40,593 nucleotides of DNA from Aeromonas aquatica. GTDB lineage: Bacteria > Pseudomonadota > Gammaproteobacteria > Enterobacterales > Aeromonadaceae. Position numbers and translations under genes: made by a program. Every line of letters starts with the position of its first letter. The stretch's first letter is position 1. Positions 1 to 8,778 of this stretch are shown here, in pieces. The stretch covers positions 1-40,593 of the forward strand of contig NZ_JRGL01000027.1 in assembly GCF_000764655.1 (NCBI RefSeq), given 5' to 3'. A model generated the notes under the pieces. The model made no database searches. It worked only from the letters and a program-made list of their open reading frames with translations, and was not told the origin of the DNA.

Positions 1-310
1 TGGAGTAGTGTACCAGCCAAGCCCCCAATGCCTCGGCTTCTTTGGCAATCGCAGCCACGCTGGTGGCGTTGAGCAGTTCGGCAAATTCCCGCTCGCTCTC
101 TGCCTTGTCGACAGCAGTATGGGCGGCGGCATTGACAATCACATCCGGCTTGACCAGACGCACCGTCTCGGCCACCCCGGCCGGATTGCTGAAATCACCG
201 CAGTAGTCGGTGGAGTCAAAGTCAACGGCGGTAATGCGCCCCAGTGGCGCCAATGCACGCTGCAGCTCCCAGCCCACCTGGCCATTTTTACCAAACAGCA
301 GGATATGCAT
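1..310 (-). CDS. rmlD: dTDP-4-dehydrorhamnose reductase RmlD (N-terminal part, cut by window edge)
   Basis: The enzyme carries out the last step of dTDP-L-rhamnose synthesis, the NAD(P)H-dependent reduction of dTDP-4-keto-rhamnose in the cytoplasm. The first 103 residues are present, read leftward from an ATG at 310. They show the N-terminal Rossmann motif LLFGKNGQVGWEL, then VIVNAAAHTAVDKAE, both typical of RmlD. The start overlaps the rmlB stop as TGATG, so the two are translationally coupled. The rest of the gene lies beyond the left edge. Together with rmlB and the upstream JUMPStart this suggests an O-antigen or other surface polysaccharide cluster. The family call is secure; the cluster type is inferred. 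Confidence 0.93.
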   Translation of the reverse strand, partial: MHILLFGKNGQVGWELQRALAPLGRITAVDFDSTDYCGDFSNPAGVAETVRLVKPDVIVNAAAHTAVDKAESEREFAELLNATSVAAIAKEAEALGAWLVHYS

Positions 311-1395
311 CAGGCACGCTCCCCGTAGTTTTGCTCGATCCAGGATTGATAGGCCCCGCTTTTGACGTTGCCGACCCACTGCGTGTTTTCCAGGTACCAC
401 TGCACCGTCTTGCGAATGCCGGACTCGAAGGTCTCTTGCGGCTGCCAATCAAGCTCACGACTCATCTTGCTGGCATCGATGGCGTAACGACGGTCATGAC
501 CTGGGCGGTCCGTGACATAGGTGATTTGATCGCGATAAGAGCCCGCCTTGGGCACCATCTCATCGAGCAGATCGCAGATGGTGTGCACCACCTCCAGATT
601 CTGCTTCTCGTTGTGGCCACCGATGTTGTAGGTCTCACCCATCACACCCGTGGTGACCACGGCATAGAGAGCCCGCGCATGATCTTCCACATAGAGCCAG
701 TCACGGATCTGGTCGCCCTTGCCATACACCGGCAGCGGCTTGCCATCCAGCGCATTCAGGATCACCAGCGGGATCAGCTTCTCGGGGAAGTGATAGGGGC
801 CGTAGTTGTTGGAGCAGTTGGTGACCACGGTCGGCAAGCCGTAGGTACGGCGCCAGGCGCGCACCAGATGGTCGCTGGAGGCCTTGGACGCAGAGTAGGG
901 GCTGCTGGGGGCATAGGGGGTGGTTTCGGTAAAGAGCGGCAGCGCCTCGCCGGCATTCACCTCATCCGGATGGGGCAGGTCGCCATATACCTCATCGGTA
1001 GAGATATGGTGGAAGCGGAAGGCCGCCTTGCGTGTCTCGTCCAGGCCGTTCCAATATGCACGGGCGGCTTCCAGTAGCATGTAGGTGCCGACGATATTGG
1101 TTTCGATGAAATCGGCAGGTCCGGTGATGGAACGATCGACGTGGCTCTCTGCGGCCAGATGCATCACGGCATCGGGTTGGTGGGCGGCAAAGATGCGATC
1201 CAGCTCGGCGCGGTTGCAGATATCTACCTGCTCGAAGGCATAGCGCTCGCTGCTCGATACTTCTGCCAAGGACTCCAGGTTGCCCGCATAAGTCAGCTTG
1301 TCGAGATTGATGGCGGAGTCTTGGGTGTCACGGATGATATGGCGAACAACGGCAGAGCCAATAAAGCCGGCACCACCGGTCACGAGGATTTTCAT
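310..1395 (-). CDS. rmlB: dTDP-glucose 4,6-dehydratase RmlB
   Basis: RmlB converts dTDP-glucose to dTDP-4-keto-6-deoxyglucose, the second step of dTDP-rhamnose synthesis. The 361-residue product has the normal family length. It shows the NAD-binding GGAGFIGS motif at residues 7-14, [10 protein letters not shown] near 81-90, the catalytic STDEVYG segment at 132-138 (Thr133, Asp134, Glu135) and the YSASK active-site motif with Tyr167 and Lys171. It is an extended short-chain dehydrogenase. It is the first gene of the leftward operon and overlaps rmlD by one base. The roughly 105-bp leader before it holds a JUMPStart/ops element, so RfaH-dependent antitermination is likely. The assignment is firm. 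Confidence 0.96.
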   Translation of the reverse strand: MKILVTGGAGFIGSAVVRHIIRDTQDSAINLDKLTYAGNLESLAEVSSSERYAFEQVDICNRAELDRIFAAHQPDAVMHLAAESHVDRSITGPADFIETNIVGTYMLLEAARAYWNGLDETRKAAFRFHHISTDEVYGDLPHPDEVNAGEALPLFTETTPYAPSSPYSASKASSDHLVRAWRRTYGLPTVVTNCSNNYGPYHFPEKLIPLVILNALDGKPLPVYGKGDQIRDWLYVEDHARALYAVVTTGVMGETYNIGGHNEKQNLEVVHTICDLLDEMVPKAGSYRDQITYVTDRPGHDRRYAIDASKMSRELDWQPQETFESGIRKTVQWYLENTQWVGNVKSGAYQSWIEQNYGERA

Positions 1396-1499
1396 ATGGA
1401 TGAGAGCCTTTACAGAATAATTAAGTTAAATAAGGTGCAATGGAGGCAGACAAATGATAGAGGAAGAAAGATAACCTATTTATCTCGGCAGTAGCGTTG

Positions 1500-1545
1500 G
1501 CTACCGCCCCTGAGTTACAGCTCCCAATATGCTGCTTTTAACCTG
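1500..1545 (-). promoter_or_regulatory. JUMPStart element with ops core, upstream of rmlB
   Basis: Read on the minus strand, the element runs from CAGGTTAAAAGCAG (1545-1532) through GGAGCTGTAACTCAGG to the ops core GGCGGTAGC (1508-1500). JUMPStart/ops elements in the 5' leaders of long polysaccharide operons pause RNA polymerase and load the antiterminator RfaH. The match to the E. coli core GGCGGTAG is exact, but the bases after it are CCA rather than the usual CGTG. A second, near-identical copy lies at 37154-37202. Position and orientation before rmlB fit an O-antigen operon. Confidence 0.88.
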
Positions 1546-1566
1546 ATTGTGCGCGCTGTTGGTCAT
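1501..1566 (-). CDS. putative 21-aa leader peptide embedded in the JUMPStart element
   Basis: A short frame starts at ATG 1566 (a second in-frame ATG is at 1569) and reads MTNSAHN followed by QVKSSILGAVTQGR. GGAGG at 1576-1572 lies about five bases before the ATG at 1566, a good Shine-Dalgarno site. The stop is the TAG inside the ops core GGCGGTAG. The copy at 37130-37198 encodes the same C-terminal 14 residues except Ile to Val. No function is known. A role in coupling a ribosome to polymerase paused at ops is my inference. It could be a chance frame, but the conservation pattern argues for translation. Confidence 0.5.
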   Translation of the reverse strand: MTNSAHNQVKSSILGAVTQGR

Positions 1567-1569
1567 CAT

Positions 1570-2192
1570 ATCCTCCAGCTTCTTGTATTGATTGATGTGT
1601 CACAATGGTGCCAAATCACGTTGCACATCTGAGCATCCCGAGAGCATGCATTGTTCACATCTTGGGCATTTAAAGCCCTATACCCGATTCGCGCCTGATT
1701 CTATCTCGCTTCCCCCGAGTATGAATAGTTAAAACATCAGAGAGCGCTCACCTAAGGTTGAGCTCCAAACGACCCCGTCGGTGTGAGGTGGTTCCCAACC
1801 ATTCCTGGATAAACTTAGCAGAGTATAAAGAAAACCTTTTCATTTTATATGGTTATAGATAAGGGTTTTATGCGCTCAAGTATGCTCTCCGCGCAATGGT
1901 CGCTTGTAGTCATAAGTCCCGAAACAAGTGTTCAGCCCTTTCGGTGCGATCATAATAGTCGCAAAGCTCTCCGTAAGAGGACGGATCAGAGGCCAACGAC
2001 ACTGGATTGACTCCTAGAACATCCGTCAAATGGACACACATCGGCCATCGCACTTGCATTAAGAAAACTCTCAGGAAATAAAGGAATATGCGATTCAGTC
2101 TCGATACAGGGGGCTCTGTGTAGGATCCCCGTTGACTCTCCTCTCCATACACCCTCTAATTGACAGCCTGGACCCTCATCATCATGCATCTT
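1570..2192. other. intergenic region between the rml leader and phoP
   Basis: This stretch must hold the divergent promoters of the rml operon (leftward) and phoP (rightward). It is lower in GC than its neighbours. An open frame on the minus strand (1910-2152, 80 codons) has protein-like runs such as SYGELCDYYDRTERAEHLF but matches no family I recognise, and I do not call it a gene. An imperfect inverted repeat, ggttgagctcc to ggttcccaacc, lies near 1756-1800. I see no RNA gene and no clear terminator. Confidence 0.4.
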
Positions 2193-2867
2193 ATGAAAAT
2201 CCTTTTGGTCGAAGACGACAAGCTGCTCAATCATCATCTCACCACGCTGTTGACCGAGGCCCAGAATCAGGTCCATAGCACGGACAGTGCCTTGGTAGCG
2301 TTGCATTATGCTCGCGACTACCCCATCGATGTGGCCATCATCGATCTCGGCCTGCCGGACATGGACGGCCTGCAGCTCATCAGCCAACTAAGAGAGCAGC
2401 AGATCCCCTTCCCCATCATAGTGCTGACCGCTCGTGGCAACTGGCAGGACAAGGTGGAAGGCCTGGAGGCTGGTGCCGATGATTACCTGGTCAAACCGTT
2501 CCAGAAAGACGAGCTGCTTGCTCGCCTCAACGCCTTGGTGCGTCGCAGTGCCGGCTTTATTTCACCCAAGGTAAAGGCGGGTGACTACGAGCTCGATCTG
2601 TCCCGCAAGGAGCTGACTATCGCTGGCGAAGTTACTGTGCTCACCAGTTTCGAGTATCTCATCCTGGAGTACCTGATGCGCAATGCCCGTCAGGTGGTCT
2701 CCAAGCAGCAACTGCTGGACCAGCTCTACGGTGATGGTGAAGGGGATCCGAATACCATCGAAGTCATGGTGAGCCGACTGCGCAAGAAACTGGATCCGGA
2801 AGGATTGGTATCGCCCATCTCCACCATTCGCCGCCAGGGTTATATCTTCAATCTTTCATGCAGCTAA
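2193..2867 (+). CDS. phoP: PhoP-family response regulator
   Basis: This OmpR/PhoB-class regulator would be phosphorylated by the adjacent kinase and act on DNA. The receiver domain (residues 1-115) has the acidic pair in VEDD, phospho-acceptor Asp51 in IIDLGLPDMDGL, Thr79 in VLTAR and Lys101 in LVKPF. The winged-helix domain (about 125-222) ends in TIRRQGYIFNL, as in enteric PhoP. The 224-residue length matches PhoP (223). I chose ATG 2193 because MKILLVEDD is the family N-terminus; upstream in-frame starts (TTG 2160, ATG 2184) would add unconserved residues. No strong Shine-Dalgarno site is visible. PhoP responds to low Mg2+ and antimicrobial peptides in enterics; the signal here is inferred. 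Confidence 0.85.
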   Translation: MKILLVEDDKLLNHHLTTLLTEAQNQVHSTDSALVALHYARDYPIDVAIIDLGLPDMDGLQLISQLREQQIPFPIIVLTARGNWQDKVEGLEAGADDYLVKPFQKDELLARLNALVRRSAGFISPKVKAGDYELDLSRKELTIAGEVTVLTSFEYLILEYLMRNARQVVSKQQLLDQLYGDGEGDPNTIEVMVSRLRKKLDPEGLVSPISTIRRQGYIFNLSCS

Positions 2868-2889
2868 ATCAGCCGCTGTGACAACAACT

Positions 2890-4260
2890 ATGCAGAGCCC
2901 CATGCATCTGATCCGCAACTCTCTCCATCTCAAGCTGATGCTGAGTGCCATGCTGGTCATCGCGATCATCATGGCCTTTTCCGTCTATATCCTCTACCTA
3001 GGTCACACCGAGGAGCAGGCCCAGAAGGCCAGTGCTCGTATGCAGGAGAACCTCTCCAAACTGTTCTCCTCCAAGCAGCCGGACCCCCATGCCATCACCG
3101 ATCTCAGCAACATCACCCCGGACGCCATCGACCCCAATCTCGATACCCTGATCTGTCGGTCCGACGGAGAGCTAAGCTGGTCCAGCCTGCATATGCCAGA
3201 GGTGATCACCATCAAGGGAACCATCTGTCGAGATATGATGAAGTATCTTGGTGGCCTGGATCAGGACTACTTCTTCAAGTTGCATACCATCAAAAATGGT
3301 GAGAGCTACTTCATCTACAGCCTGCGTTTCCTGCGCAATCACGGCGACGGTCCCACCACTTACTACGTGGTGATGGTCGACTCGGCCAAGGGCTACCAGC
3401 TACAGTCCCGGGAATATCTCTACCAGTGCATTCGCCAGGCGCTGCTCTCCTATTGCCTGCTCGGCGCCTTGCTGCTGCTGACCAGCTTCTGGAGCCTCTC
3501 CTCCTTGCGTACCATGGCACGACAGATAGACGACATCCGGGCCGGCAAACGCGAGGCACTCTCCAGTGACTACGAGCGGGAGCTGACGCCATTGACAGAA
3601 TCGGTCAACCAGTTGCTGGAGAACGAGCGCCAGCAGACCCAGCGCTACCAGCACGCGCTGAACGATCTGGCCCACAGTCTGAAAACCCGGCTGGCACTCA
3701 TTCAGATCACGGCGCAGGAGCTCAAGCTCGGTCATGACATCCATGACAACATCAATGAACAGATCACCACCATGGATCAGATCATCCAGTACCAGTTGCG
3801 CCGCGCCGTCACCGGCCGCAAGCGCCTCGCCAGCAAGGGCACAGAGCCGGTACCGCTCATCGAGAAACTGCTGGCGAGCCTCGCCAAGGTCTATCGTCAC
3901 AAGAAGCTGCAAACCGGCTTCCAATTCGATGACGATGTTTTCTTTCATGGCGAGCAGGGTGATCTGATGGAGCTGATGGGTAACCTGCTCGACAATGCCT
4001 GCAAGTTTGCCATCAGCGAAATCCAGGTGCGTGTGCATCGTCAGGGCAGCGGTCTGCTCATCGTGGTGGAAGACGACGGTCCCGGCATCGCGCCCGGCAA
4101 GTCAGAACAGATCTTCCAGCGCGGAGTCCGGGCTGACAGTTCCCCCGGTCAGGGCATAGGCCTCGCGGTGGTGACCGAAATCGTACACAGCTATGGCGGC
4201 GACATTCGGGTGGATGAGTCCCCACTCGGTGGAGCCCGATTCCAGATGACCCTCCCCTGA
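2890..4260 (+). CDS. phoQ: PhoQ-family sensor histidine kinase
   Basis: This inner-membrane sensor kinase pairs with the upstream PhoP. Numbered from the GTG at 2878, transmembrane helix 1 is at about 19-41, a periplasmic sensor at 42-185 and helix 2 at 186-208. The phospho-accepting His266 lies in DLAHSLKTRLAL. The ATPase domain has MGNLLDNACK (367-376), VVEDDGPGI (G1) and GQGIGLAV (G2), and ends in LGGARFQM as in PhoQ. The sensor domain lacks the acidic EDDDDAE patch of E. coli PhoQ and has two cysteines near 93 and 117. The Pro after HSLKT, usual in HisKA kinases, is Arg271. The start is ATG 2890, with GTG 2878 and ATG 2902 as alternatives. Confidence 0.8.
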   Translation: MQSPMHLIRNSLHLKLMLSAMLVIAIIMAFSVYILYLGHTEEQAQKASARMQENLSKLFSSKQPDPHAITDLSNITPDAIDPNLDTLICRSDGELSWSSLHMPEVITIKGTICRDMMKYLGGLDQDYFFKLHTIKNGESYFIYSLRFLRNHGDGPTTYYVVMVDSAKGYQLQSREYLYQCIRQALLSYCLLGALLLLTSFWSLSSLRTMARQIDDIRAGKREALSSDYERELTPLTESVNQLLENERQQTQRYQHALNDLAHSLKTRLALIQITAQELKLGHDIHDNINEQITTMDQIIQYQLRRAVTGRKRLASKGTEPVPLIEKLLASLAKVYRHKKLQTGFQFDDDVFFHGEQGDLMELMGNLLDNACKFAISEIQVRVHRQGSGLLIVVEDDGPGIAPGKSEQIFQRGVRADSSPGQGIGLAVVTEIVHSYGGDIRVDESPLGGARFQMTLP

Positions 4261-4266
4261 TCCATG

Positions 4267-4297
4267 GGTACCCGCCTGACTGGCCCGGGCGGGTACC
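4267..4297. repeat. inverted repeat after phoQ, possible terminator
   Basis: GGTACCCGCC (4267-4276) and GGCGGGTACC (4288-4297) form a perfect 10-bp stem with an 11-base loop a few bases after the phoQ stop. There is no T-run on either side, so it would be an atypical terminator. The following 4298-4619 stretch shows no gene that I can support. Confidence 0.4.
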
Positions 4298-4619
4298 ATT
4301 GAGCCATCGCTGAATACCTCTGAGAGCATGCAGCTCTGGCAAGCCTTCTCAAGCCCCACCCGTTTCTTTCCATCCTCTCCGCCATTCCAAGATAACGGGG
4401 CAAACCGCATTCGCTCGCTGCCAATGCCTCTCTATCCCTTCATCAGTCACTTTCTGCACTGTTTATTGGTGCAGGAGCTGTATTCGTAGGCAGGCTCGCA
4501 AGATGGCAATTATCGACGGCCTAATAGCAACGCTTGGGGGAACAACCTCTCCCTACATCAACGGGGAACATCGGCATGGAAAGCTATGTCTGGAGAAGAG
4601 TCAGCTGGCAGAAAGAGAT

Positions 4620-4644
4620 AAAAAAACCGGCCGCGAGGGCCGGT
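4620..4644 (-). terminator. rho-independent terminator downstream of glk
   Basis: Read on the minus strand, ACCGGCC-CTCGC-GGCCGGT is followed by seven T residues. It lies about 160 bases after the glk stop and is the expected end of the glk transcript. Confidence 0.8.
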
Positions 4645-4803
4645 GAAACAGTTCAGGCTTGTCAGGTGACAATCGCACCCAGCGGATGAAGACCGGTTCC
4701 AATTCCTTATGAAGCCCTGCCCTCTTGAGTACGTGAGTTCACTCTACGCCATGGTCACTGAATCGGGACTGAACCACGATAAAATCGTTTCCCTGCTCGT
4801 TTT

Positions 4804-5772
4804 TCAGAGCAGGATCCCGAGGGATTGACGCAAGTAAGCACCGGCGCCGAGCAGGCCAGGTCCCTCGTGAGTGATGAGGAACGCGGGGATATCTTTCAGA
4901 TAGGGCTTGAAGCGTCCCTTGTCCTCGAAGGCGACCCGAAAGCCCGAACCGAGGAAGAACTCCTGGAAGCGCGGCACTATGCCACCGGCGATATAAACGC
5001 CACCGAAGGTGCCCAGGTTGAGCGCCAGATTGCCGGCAAAGCGGCCCATGAGCACGCAGAACAGGCTCAGGGTGCGACGACAATCGAGGCAGGACCCCGC
5101 CAACGCCCGCTCGGTGATGTCTTTGGGGGCAAAGGCCTCGGGTTCACGGCCATCGGACTTCACCAGGCCACGGTAGATGTTGACCAGACCCGGCCCCGAG
5201 AGCAGCCGCTCTGCCGAGACATGGCCCAACTCGGAGCGCATCACCTGCAGCACCGCATCCTCTTCCTCACTGTTGGCGGCAAAGTCCACGTGGCCACCCT
5301 CGCCCGGCAAGCTCAGCCACAGATCTCCAGCCTGTACCAGGTGAGCGACCCCCAGGCCGGTACCGGCCCCGTAGATGGCGATGGGTTTGCCTGCCACCGG
5401 GGCGGTGCCGCCCAGCTGGATGCGGTCGGCCTCACCCAGCACGGGCACCGCCATGGAGACGGCTGTGAAGTCGTTGATGACTTGCAGCCGGGCCAGGCCC
5501 AGGTTGGTCTGCATCTCACGAATCGAGAATTCCCAGCTGTGATTGGTCATGGCGACCCAGTCGCCGTTGATCGGGCAAGCGATGGCGATACAGGCCTCGC
5601 TCACCTCAGTTTTATGCTCTTCCAGATAGAGGCGCACCACGGCTTCCAGGCTGGGGTGTGCCAGCCCGGAATAGGTCTTTGCCTGGGAAATGGTGCCGCT
5701 TGCCAACTCACAGAGGGCCAGCCGAGCATTGGTGCCGCCGACGTCGCCGACCAGCGCATGGGTATGCTGCAT
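4804..5772 (-). CDS. glk: glucokinase
   Basis: Glk phosphorylates cytoplasmic glucose with ATP to give glucose 6-phosphate, feeding glycolysis and the Entner-Doudoroff pathway. The 322-residue product is almost the same length as E. coli Glk (321) and nearly collinear with it. It has the phosphate-binding motif [12 protein letters not shown] at 9-20, the catalytic base Asp101 in [10 protein letters not shown], the [11 protein letters not shown] loop, [12 protein letters not shown] and CxDCRR near residue 230. It is transcribed away from hexR, with the shared 345-bp intergenic region between them. HexR control of central-carbon genes is known in related species, but I found no convincing box near glk itself. 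The assignment is firm. Confidence 0.97.
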   Translation of the reverse strand: MQHTHALVGDVGGTNARLALCELASGTISQAKTYSGLAHPSLEAVVRLYLEEHKTEVSEACIAIACPINGDWVAMTNHSWEFSIREMQTNLGLARLQVINDFTAVSMAVPVLGEADRIQLGGTAPVAGKPIAIYGAGTGLGVAHLVQAGDLWLSLPGEGGHVDFAANSEEEDAVLQVMRSELGHVSAERLLSGPGLVNIYRGLVKSDGREPEAFAPKDITERALAGSCLDCRRTLSLFCVLMGRFAGNLALNLGTFGGVYIAGGIVPRFQEFFLGSGFRVAFEDKGRFKPYLKDIPAFLITHEGPGLLGAGAYLRQSLGILL

Positions 5773-6120
5773 AACAAACTCCTTCGTTACCGACTCGGGG
5801 CGGCCCTTACCGTCCCGACATTGTTATTTGGCAAAGATTCTACCCGAGCCCAAGACCCGGCCGCGCGTTTGATGGGTGCAACTGTGCGCCCGCTCACAGT
5901 GTTGTTGCTTTGCAACATTTGTAAGCGTTTTCAGAGGGCAAATGGAAGTTTGTAACCAAAAATACGAAATAATTAGACATGAGTCATACTTTATGGGGCC
6001 GAGATTAGTTCCGATAAGCGCTTGTCTTGTATAGTCATCAAGTTGATTGGAAACCTGCTTGAGCTGTGAATTTAGTGCACAGACACTGAAGTTAAATTAC
6101 AAAAATGCCTGGTGGTAATG
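5773..6120. other. divergent glk/hexR intergenic region
   Basis: This AT-rich spacer separates the divergent glk and hexR genes and must contain both promoters. The only site I can identify with confidence is the HexR-like box at 6087-6101. The Shine-Dalgarno sequence of hexR is probably GGTGG at 6111-6115. No further gene is visible. Confidence 0.5.
6087..6101. promoter_or_regulatory. HexR-like operator before hexR
   Basis: TGAAGTTAAATTACA matches 13 of 15 positions of the gammaproteobacterial HexR consensus TGTAATTAAATTACA as I remember it. It lies about 20 bases before the hexR start, so autoregulation is likely. Confidence 0.65.
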
Positions 6121-6975
6121 ATGAATACCCTCGATAAAATTACGAACAATTTGGAAAGTTTCAGTAAATCAGAGCGTAAAGTGGCTGAAGTAATACTGGC
6201 GTCCCCCCAGACCGCCATTCACTCCAGTATTGCCACCCTCGCCAAGATGGCCGACGTCAGTGAACCGACCGTCAATCGCTTCTGCCGCCGCCTCGATACC
6301 AAGGGCTTCCCCGACTTCAAACTGCACCTGGCCCAGAGCCTGGCCAACGGTACGCCCTATGTGAATCGCCACGTGGAAGCTGAAGACGGTCCCGACACCT
6401 ACACCGCCAAGATCTTCGAATCCACCATGGCCTGTCTTGATGCCGCCAAAAACAGCCTGGACATCTCCGCCATCAATCGCTGCGTCGACATCCTGACCCA
6501 GTCCAAGAAGATCAGCTTCTTTGGCCTGGGCGCCTCCTCGGCCGTGGCCCGCGATGCCCAGAACAAGTTCTTCCGCTTCAACATTCCGGTGGTGAGCTTC
6601 GACGACATCGTCATGATGCGCATGAGCTGCATCAACAGCAGCGAAGGGGATGTGGTGGTGCTGATCTCCCACACCGGCCGCACCAAGGCGCTGGTCGAGA
6701 TCGCCGCGCTCGCCCGTGAAAACGATGCCACCGTGATCGGCATGACCGCCAAGGATTCCCCGCTGGCACGCGAGTGCAACCTGGTACTCTCCATGGATGT
6801 GCCGGAAGACACCGACGTCTATATGCCGATGGCCTCCCGCATCGCCCAGCTAGCCCTGGTGGATGTGCTGGCGACCGGTTTTACCCTGCGCCGTGGCATG
6901 AAATTTCGCGAAAACCTGAAGAAAGTCAAAGAAGGTTTGCGTGAATCCCGCTTCGATACCCCGCACAATTCCTGA
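6121..6975 (+). CDS. hexR: HexR, RpiR-family regulator of central carbon metabolism
   Basis: HexR is a cytoplasmic repressor/activator that senses 2-keto-3-deoxy-6-phosphogluconate and controls glycolytic, Entner-Doudoroff and gluconeogenic genes. The N-terminal helix-turn-helix (1-77) includes SKSERKVAEVILASP and VSEPTVNRFCRRL. The C-terminal SIS sugar-phosphate domain (about 120-255) includes FGLGASSAVA, VVLISHTGRTK and VPEDTDVYMPM. It closely follows E. coli HexR over its whole length and is 284 residues from ATG 6121. ATG 6118 and GTG 6112 are alternative starts; MNTLDKI matches the family N-terminus. It stands between divergent glk and downstream pykA, and HexR-like boxes precede both hexR and pykA. 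Confidence 0.95.
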   Translation: MNTLDKITNNLESFSKSERKVAEVILASPQTAIHSSIATLAKMADVSEPTVNRFCRRLDTKGFPDFKLHLAQSLANGTPYVNRHVEAEDGPDTYTAKIFESTMACLDAAKNSLDISAINRCVDILTQSKKISFFGLGASSAVARDAQNKFFRFNIPVVSFDDIVMMRMSCINSSEGDVVVLISHTGRTKALVEIAALARENDATVIGMTAKDSPLARECNLVLSMDVPEDTDVYMPMASRIAQLALVDVLATGFTLRRGMKFRENLKKVKEGLRESRFDTPHNS

Positions 6976-7029
6976 CCAGCCGGGGGCCAACCCCCCCGAC
7001 TGTCTATGCCACTTGGCTTGGTGTAGTAT

Positions 7030-7044
7030 TGTAATTTAATAACA
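7030..7044. promoter_or_regulatory. HexR-like operator before pykA
   Basis: TGTAATTTAATAACA differs at one position from a perfect TGTTATTAAATTACA-type palindrome, close to the HexR consensus. It lies about 95 bases before the pykA start in the hexR-pykA spacer, a common HexR target position. Confidence 0.7.
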
Positions 7045-7138
7045 AAAGGCCACCCAGATGGCCTGCAAGCGGGCGCCAATCCCACACGCTTGACGGGGCA
7101 GAATTTCAAGTCATATCAACTTCATACCGGAGTCTTTC

Positions 7139-8578
7139 ATGCCAAGACGTACAAAGATTGTAACCACACTGGGTCCAGCCACCGATCGCGACGGCATCCT
7201 CGAGGGGATCATCCGCGCCGGTGCCGACATGGTGCGGATGAACTTCTCTCACGGCACTCCTGAAGATCATATCCTGCGCGCCAACCAGGTGCGTGAAATC
7301 GCCGCCAAGCTCGGCCGCCACGTCGCCATCATGGGCGATCTGCAAGGCCCCAAGATCCGTGTCTCCACCTTCAAGGATGGCAAGATCTACCTGGCCATCG
7401 GTGACAAGTTCGTGCTCGACGCCGCCCTTGGCAAGGGTGAAGGCTGCCAGGAGCAGGTCGGCATCGACTACAAGAGCCTGCCCAATGACGTGGTCCCCGG
7501 CGACATCCTGTTGCTGGATGACGGCCGGGTACAGCTGAGAGTCGAACAGGTCGAAGGCACCCGCATTCACACCGCGGTGACCGTGGCTGGCCCCCTCTCC
7601 AACAACAAGGGCATCAACAAGAAAGGCGGCGGTCTCTCCGCCCCGGCCCTGACCGAGAAGGATAAGGAAGACATCAAGACTGCGGCCCGCATGAACGTGG
7701 ATTACCTGGCTGTCTCCTTCCCCCGTAACGGCGACGACCTGCGTTACGCCCGCGAACTGGCCCGCGAGGCCGGCTCCAACGCCAAGATAGTGGCCAAGGT
7801 CGAGCGCGCCGAAACCGTCGCCACCGACGAGGCGATGGAAGACATCATCCTCGGCTCCGACGCCGTCATGGTGGCCCGTGGCGATCTGGGCGTCGAGATC
7901 GGTGATCCCGAACTGGTGGGCGTGCAGAAGAAGCTGATCCGTCACTCCCGTCGCCTGAACCGGGTGGTGATCACCGCGACCCAGATGATGGAGTCCATGA
8001 TCAATGCCCCGCTGCCGACCCGTGCCGAGGTCATGGACGTGGCCAACGCCGTGCTGGACGGCACCGATGCGGTGATGCTCTCAGCCGAGACCGCCGCCGG
8101 TCAGTTCCCCATCGAGACGGTGACCTCCATGGCCAGCGTCTGCGTGGGCGCCGAGAAGCACCCGAGCCTGAACGTCTCCAACCACCGCATGAGCTACACC
8201 TTCACCTCGGTGGAAGAGGCCGTGGCCATGTCCACCATGTATGCCGCCAACCACCTGGAAGGGGTCAAGGCGATCGTGGCACTGACCGAGTCCGGCACCA
8301 CCCCGCTGCTGATGTCCCGCATCAGCTCCGGCCTGCCGATCTTCGCCATGTCTCCCCACAACAAGACCCTGGCCTGGACCAACCTCTACCGTGGCGTCAC
8401 GCCGGTGCTGTTTGACGGCGACGAGAGCAAGCCGGTCTACGAGGTGTGCCGCGAGGCGCTGGATGCACTCAAGGCCAAGGGCCTGGTCCAAAGCGGCGAC
8501 ATGGTGCTGCTGACTCACGGCGACAAGATGGAAACCGTGGGCAGTACCAATACCTGCAAGGTGATGATGGTCGAGTAA
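7139..8578 (+). CDS. pykA: pyruvate kinase II
   Basis: Pyruvate kinase transfers phosphate from phosphoenolpyruvate to ADP, the last step of glycolysis. The 479-residue protein is collinear with E. coli PykA (480) rather than PykF. It shows [14 protein letters not shown] at the N-terminus, [16 protein letters not shown], the catalytic Lys segment [22 protein letters not shown] and the signature [11 protein letters not shown]. The C-terminal domain ends in [12 protein letters not shown]. Start ATG 7139 is preceded by GGAG at 7129-7132. It follows hexR in the same direction with a HexR-like box between them and ends at a strong terminator. The assignment is firm. Confidence 0.97.
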   Translation: MPRRTKIVTTLGPATDRDGILEGIIRAGADMVRMNFSHGTPEDHILRANQVREIAAKLGRHVAIMGDLQGPKIRVSTFKDGKIYLAIGDKFVLDAALGKGEGCQEQVGIDYKSLPNDVVPGDILLLDDGRVQLRVEQVEGTRIHTAVTVAGPLSNNKGINKKGGGLSAPALTEKDKEDIKTAARMNVDYLAVSFPRNGDDLRYARELAREAGSNAKIVAKVERAETVATDEAMEDIILGSDAVMVARGDLGVEIGDPELVGVQKKLIRHSRRLNRVVITATQMMESMINAPLPTRAEVMDVANAVLDGTDAVMLSAETAAGQFPIETVTSMASVCVGAEKHPSLNVSNHRMSYTFTSVEEAVAMSTMYAANHLEGVKAIVALTESGTTPLLMSRISSGLPIFAMSPHNKTLAWTNLYRGVTPVLFDGDESKPVYEVCREALDALKAKGLVQSGDMVLLTHGDKMETVGSTNTCKVMMVE

Positions 8579-8602
8579 TAACTCGCTTCACATCAGCAAA
8601 AG

Positions 8603-8625
8603 CGGCTCCCACGGAGCCGTTTTTT
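8603..8625 (+). terminator. pykA terminator
   Basis: CGGCTCC-CAC-GGAGCCG followed by six T residues lies 25 bases after the pykA stop. Confidence 0.9.
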
Positions 8626-8706
8626 ATGGCTAATGTCGGTACTGTCATTCCACTCCCCTCGCCGCCCAACGCCATCAGCCTTACCCTCCTCTTCTTGTAT
8701 ACCAAT

Positions 8707-8734
8707 AAAAAAACCGGCCACAGGGGCCGGTTTT
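8707..8734 (-). terminator. fadE terminator (partly bidirectional)
   Basis: AAAACCGGCC (8710-8719) pairs with GGCCGGTTTT (8725-8734). On the minus strand the stem is followed by seven T residues, as expected for the end of fadE. It also has a short T-run on the plus strand and so backs up the pykA terminator. Confidence 0.85.
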
Positions 8735-8778
8735 CGATTCATGTCAGTGCTCTTATTTCAGAGCCCTTTATTCCAGGC

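Noticed and set aside
1910..2152. 80-codon minus-strand frame between the rml leader and phoP
   Set aside because: No family, no good ribosome site and no conserved context; kept only as a note in the intergenic entry.
4058..4424. Several overlapping minus-strand frames at the end of phoQ
   Set aside because: They overlap phoQ or the inverted repeat after it, are short and have no recognisable domain.
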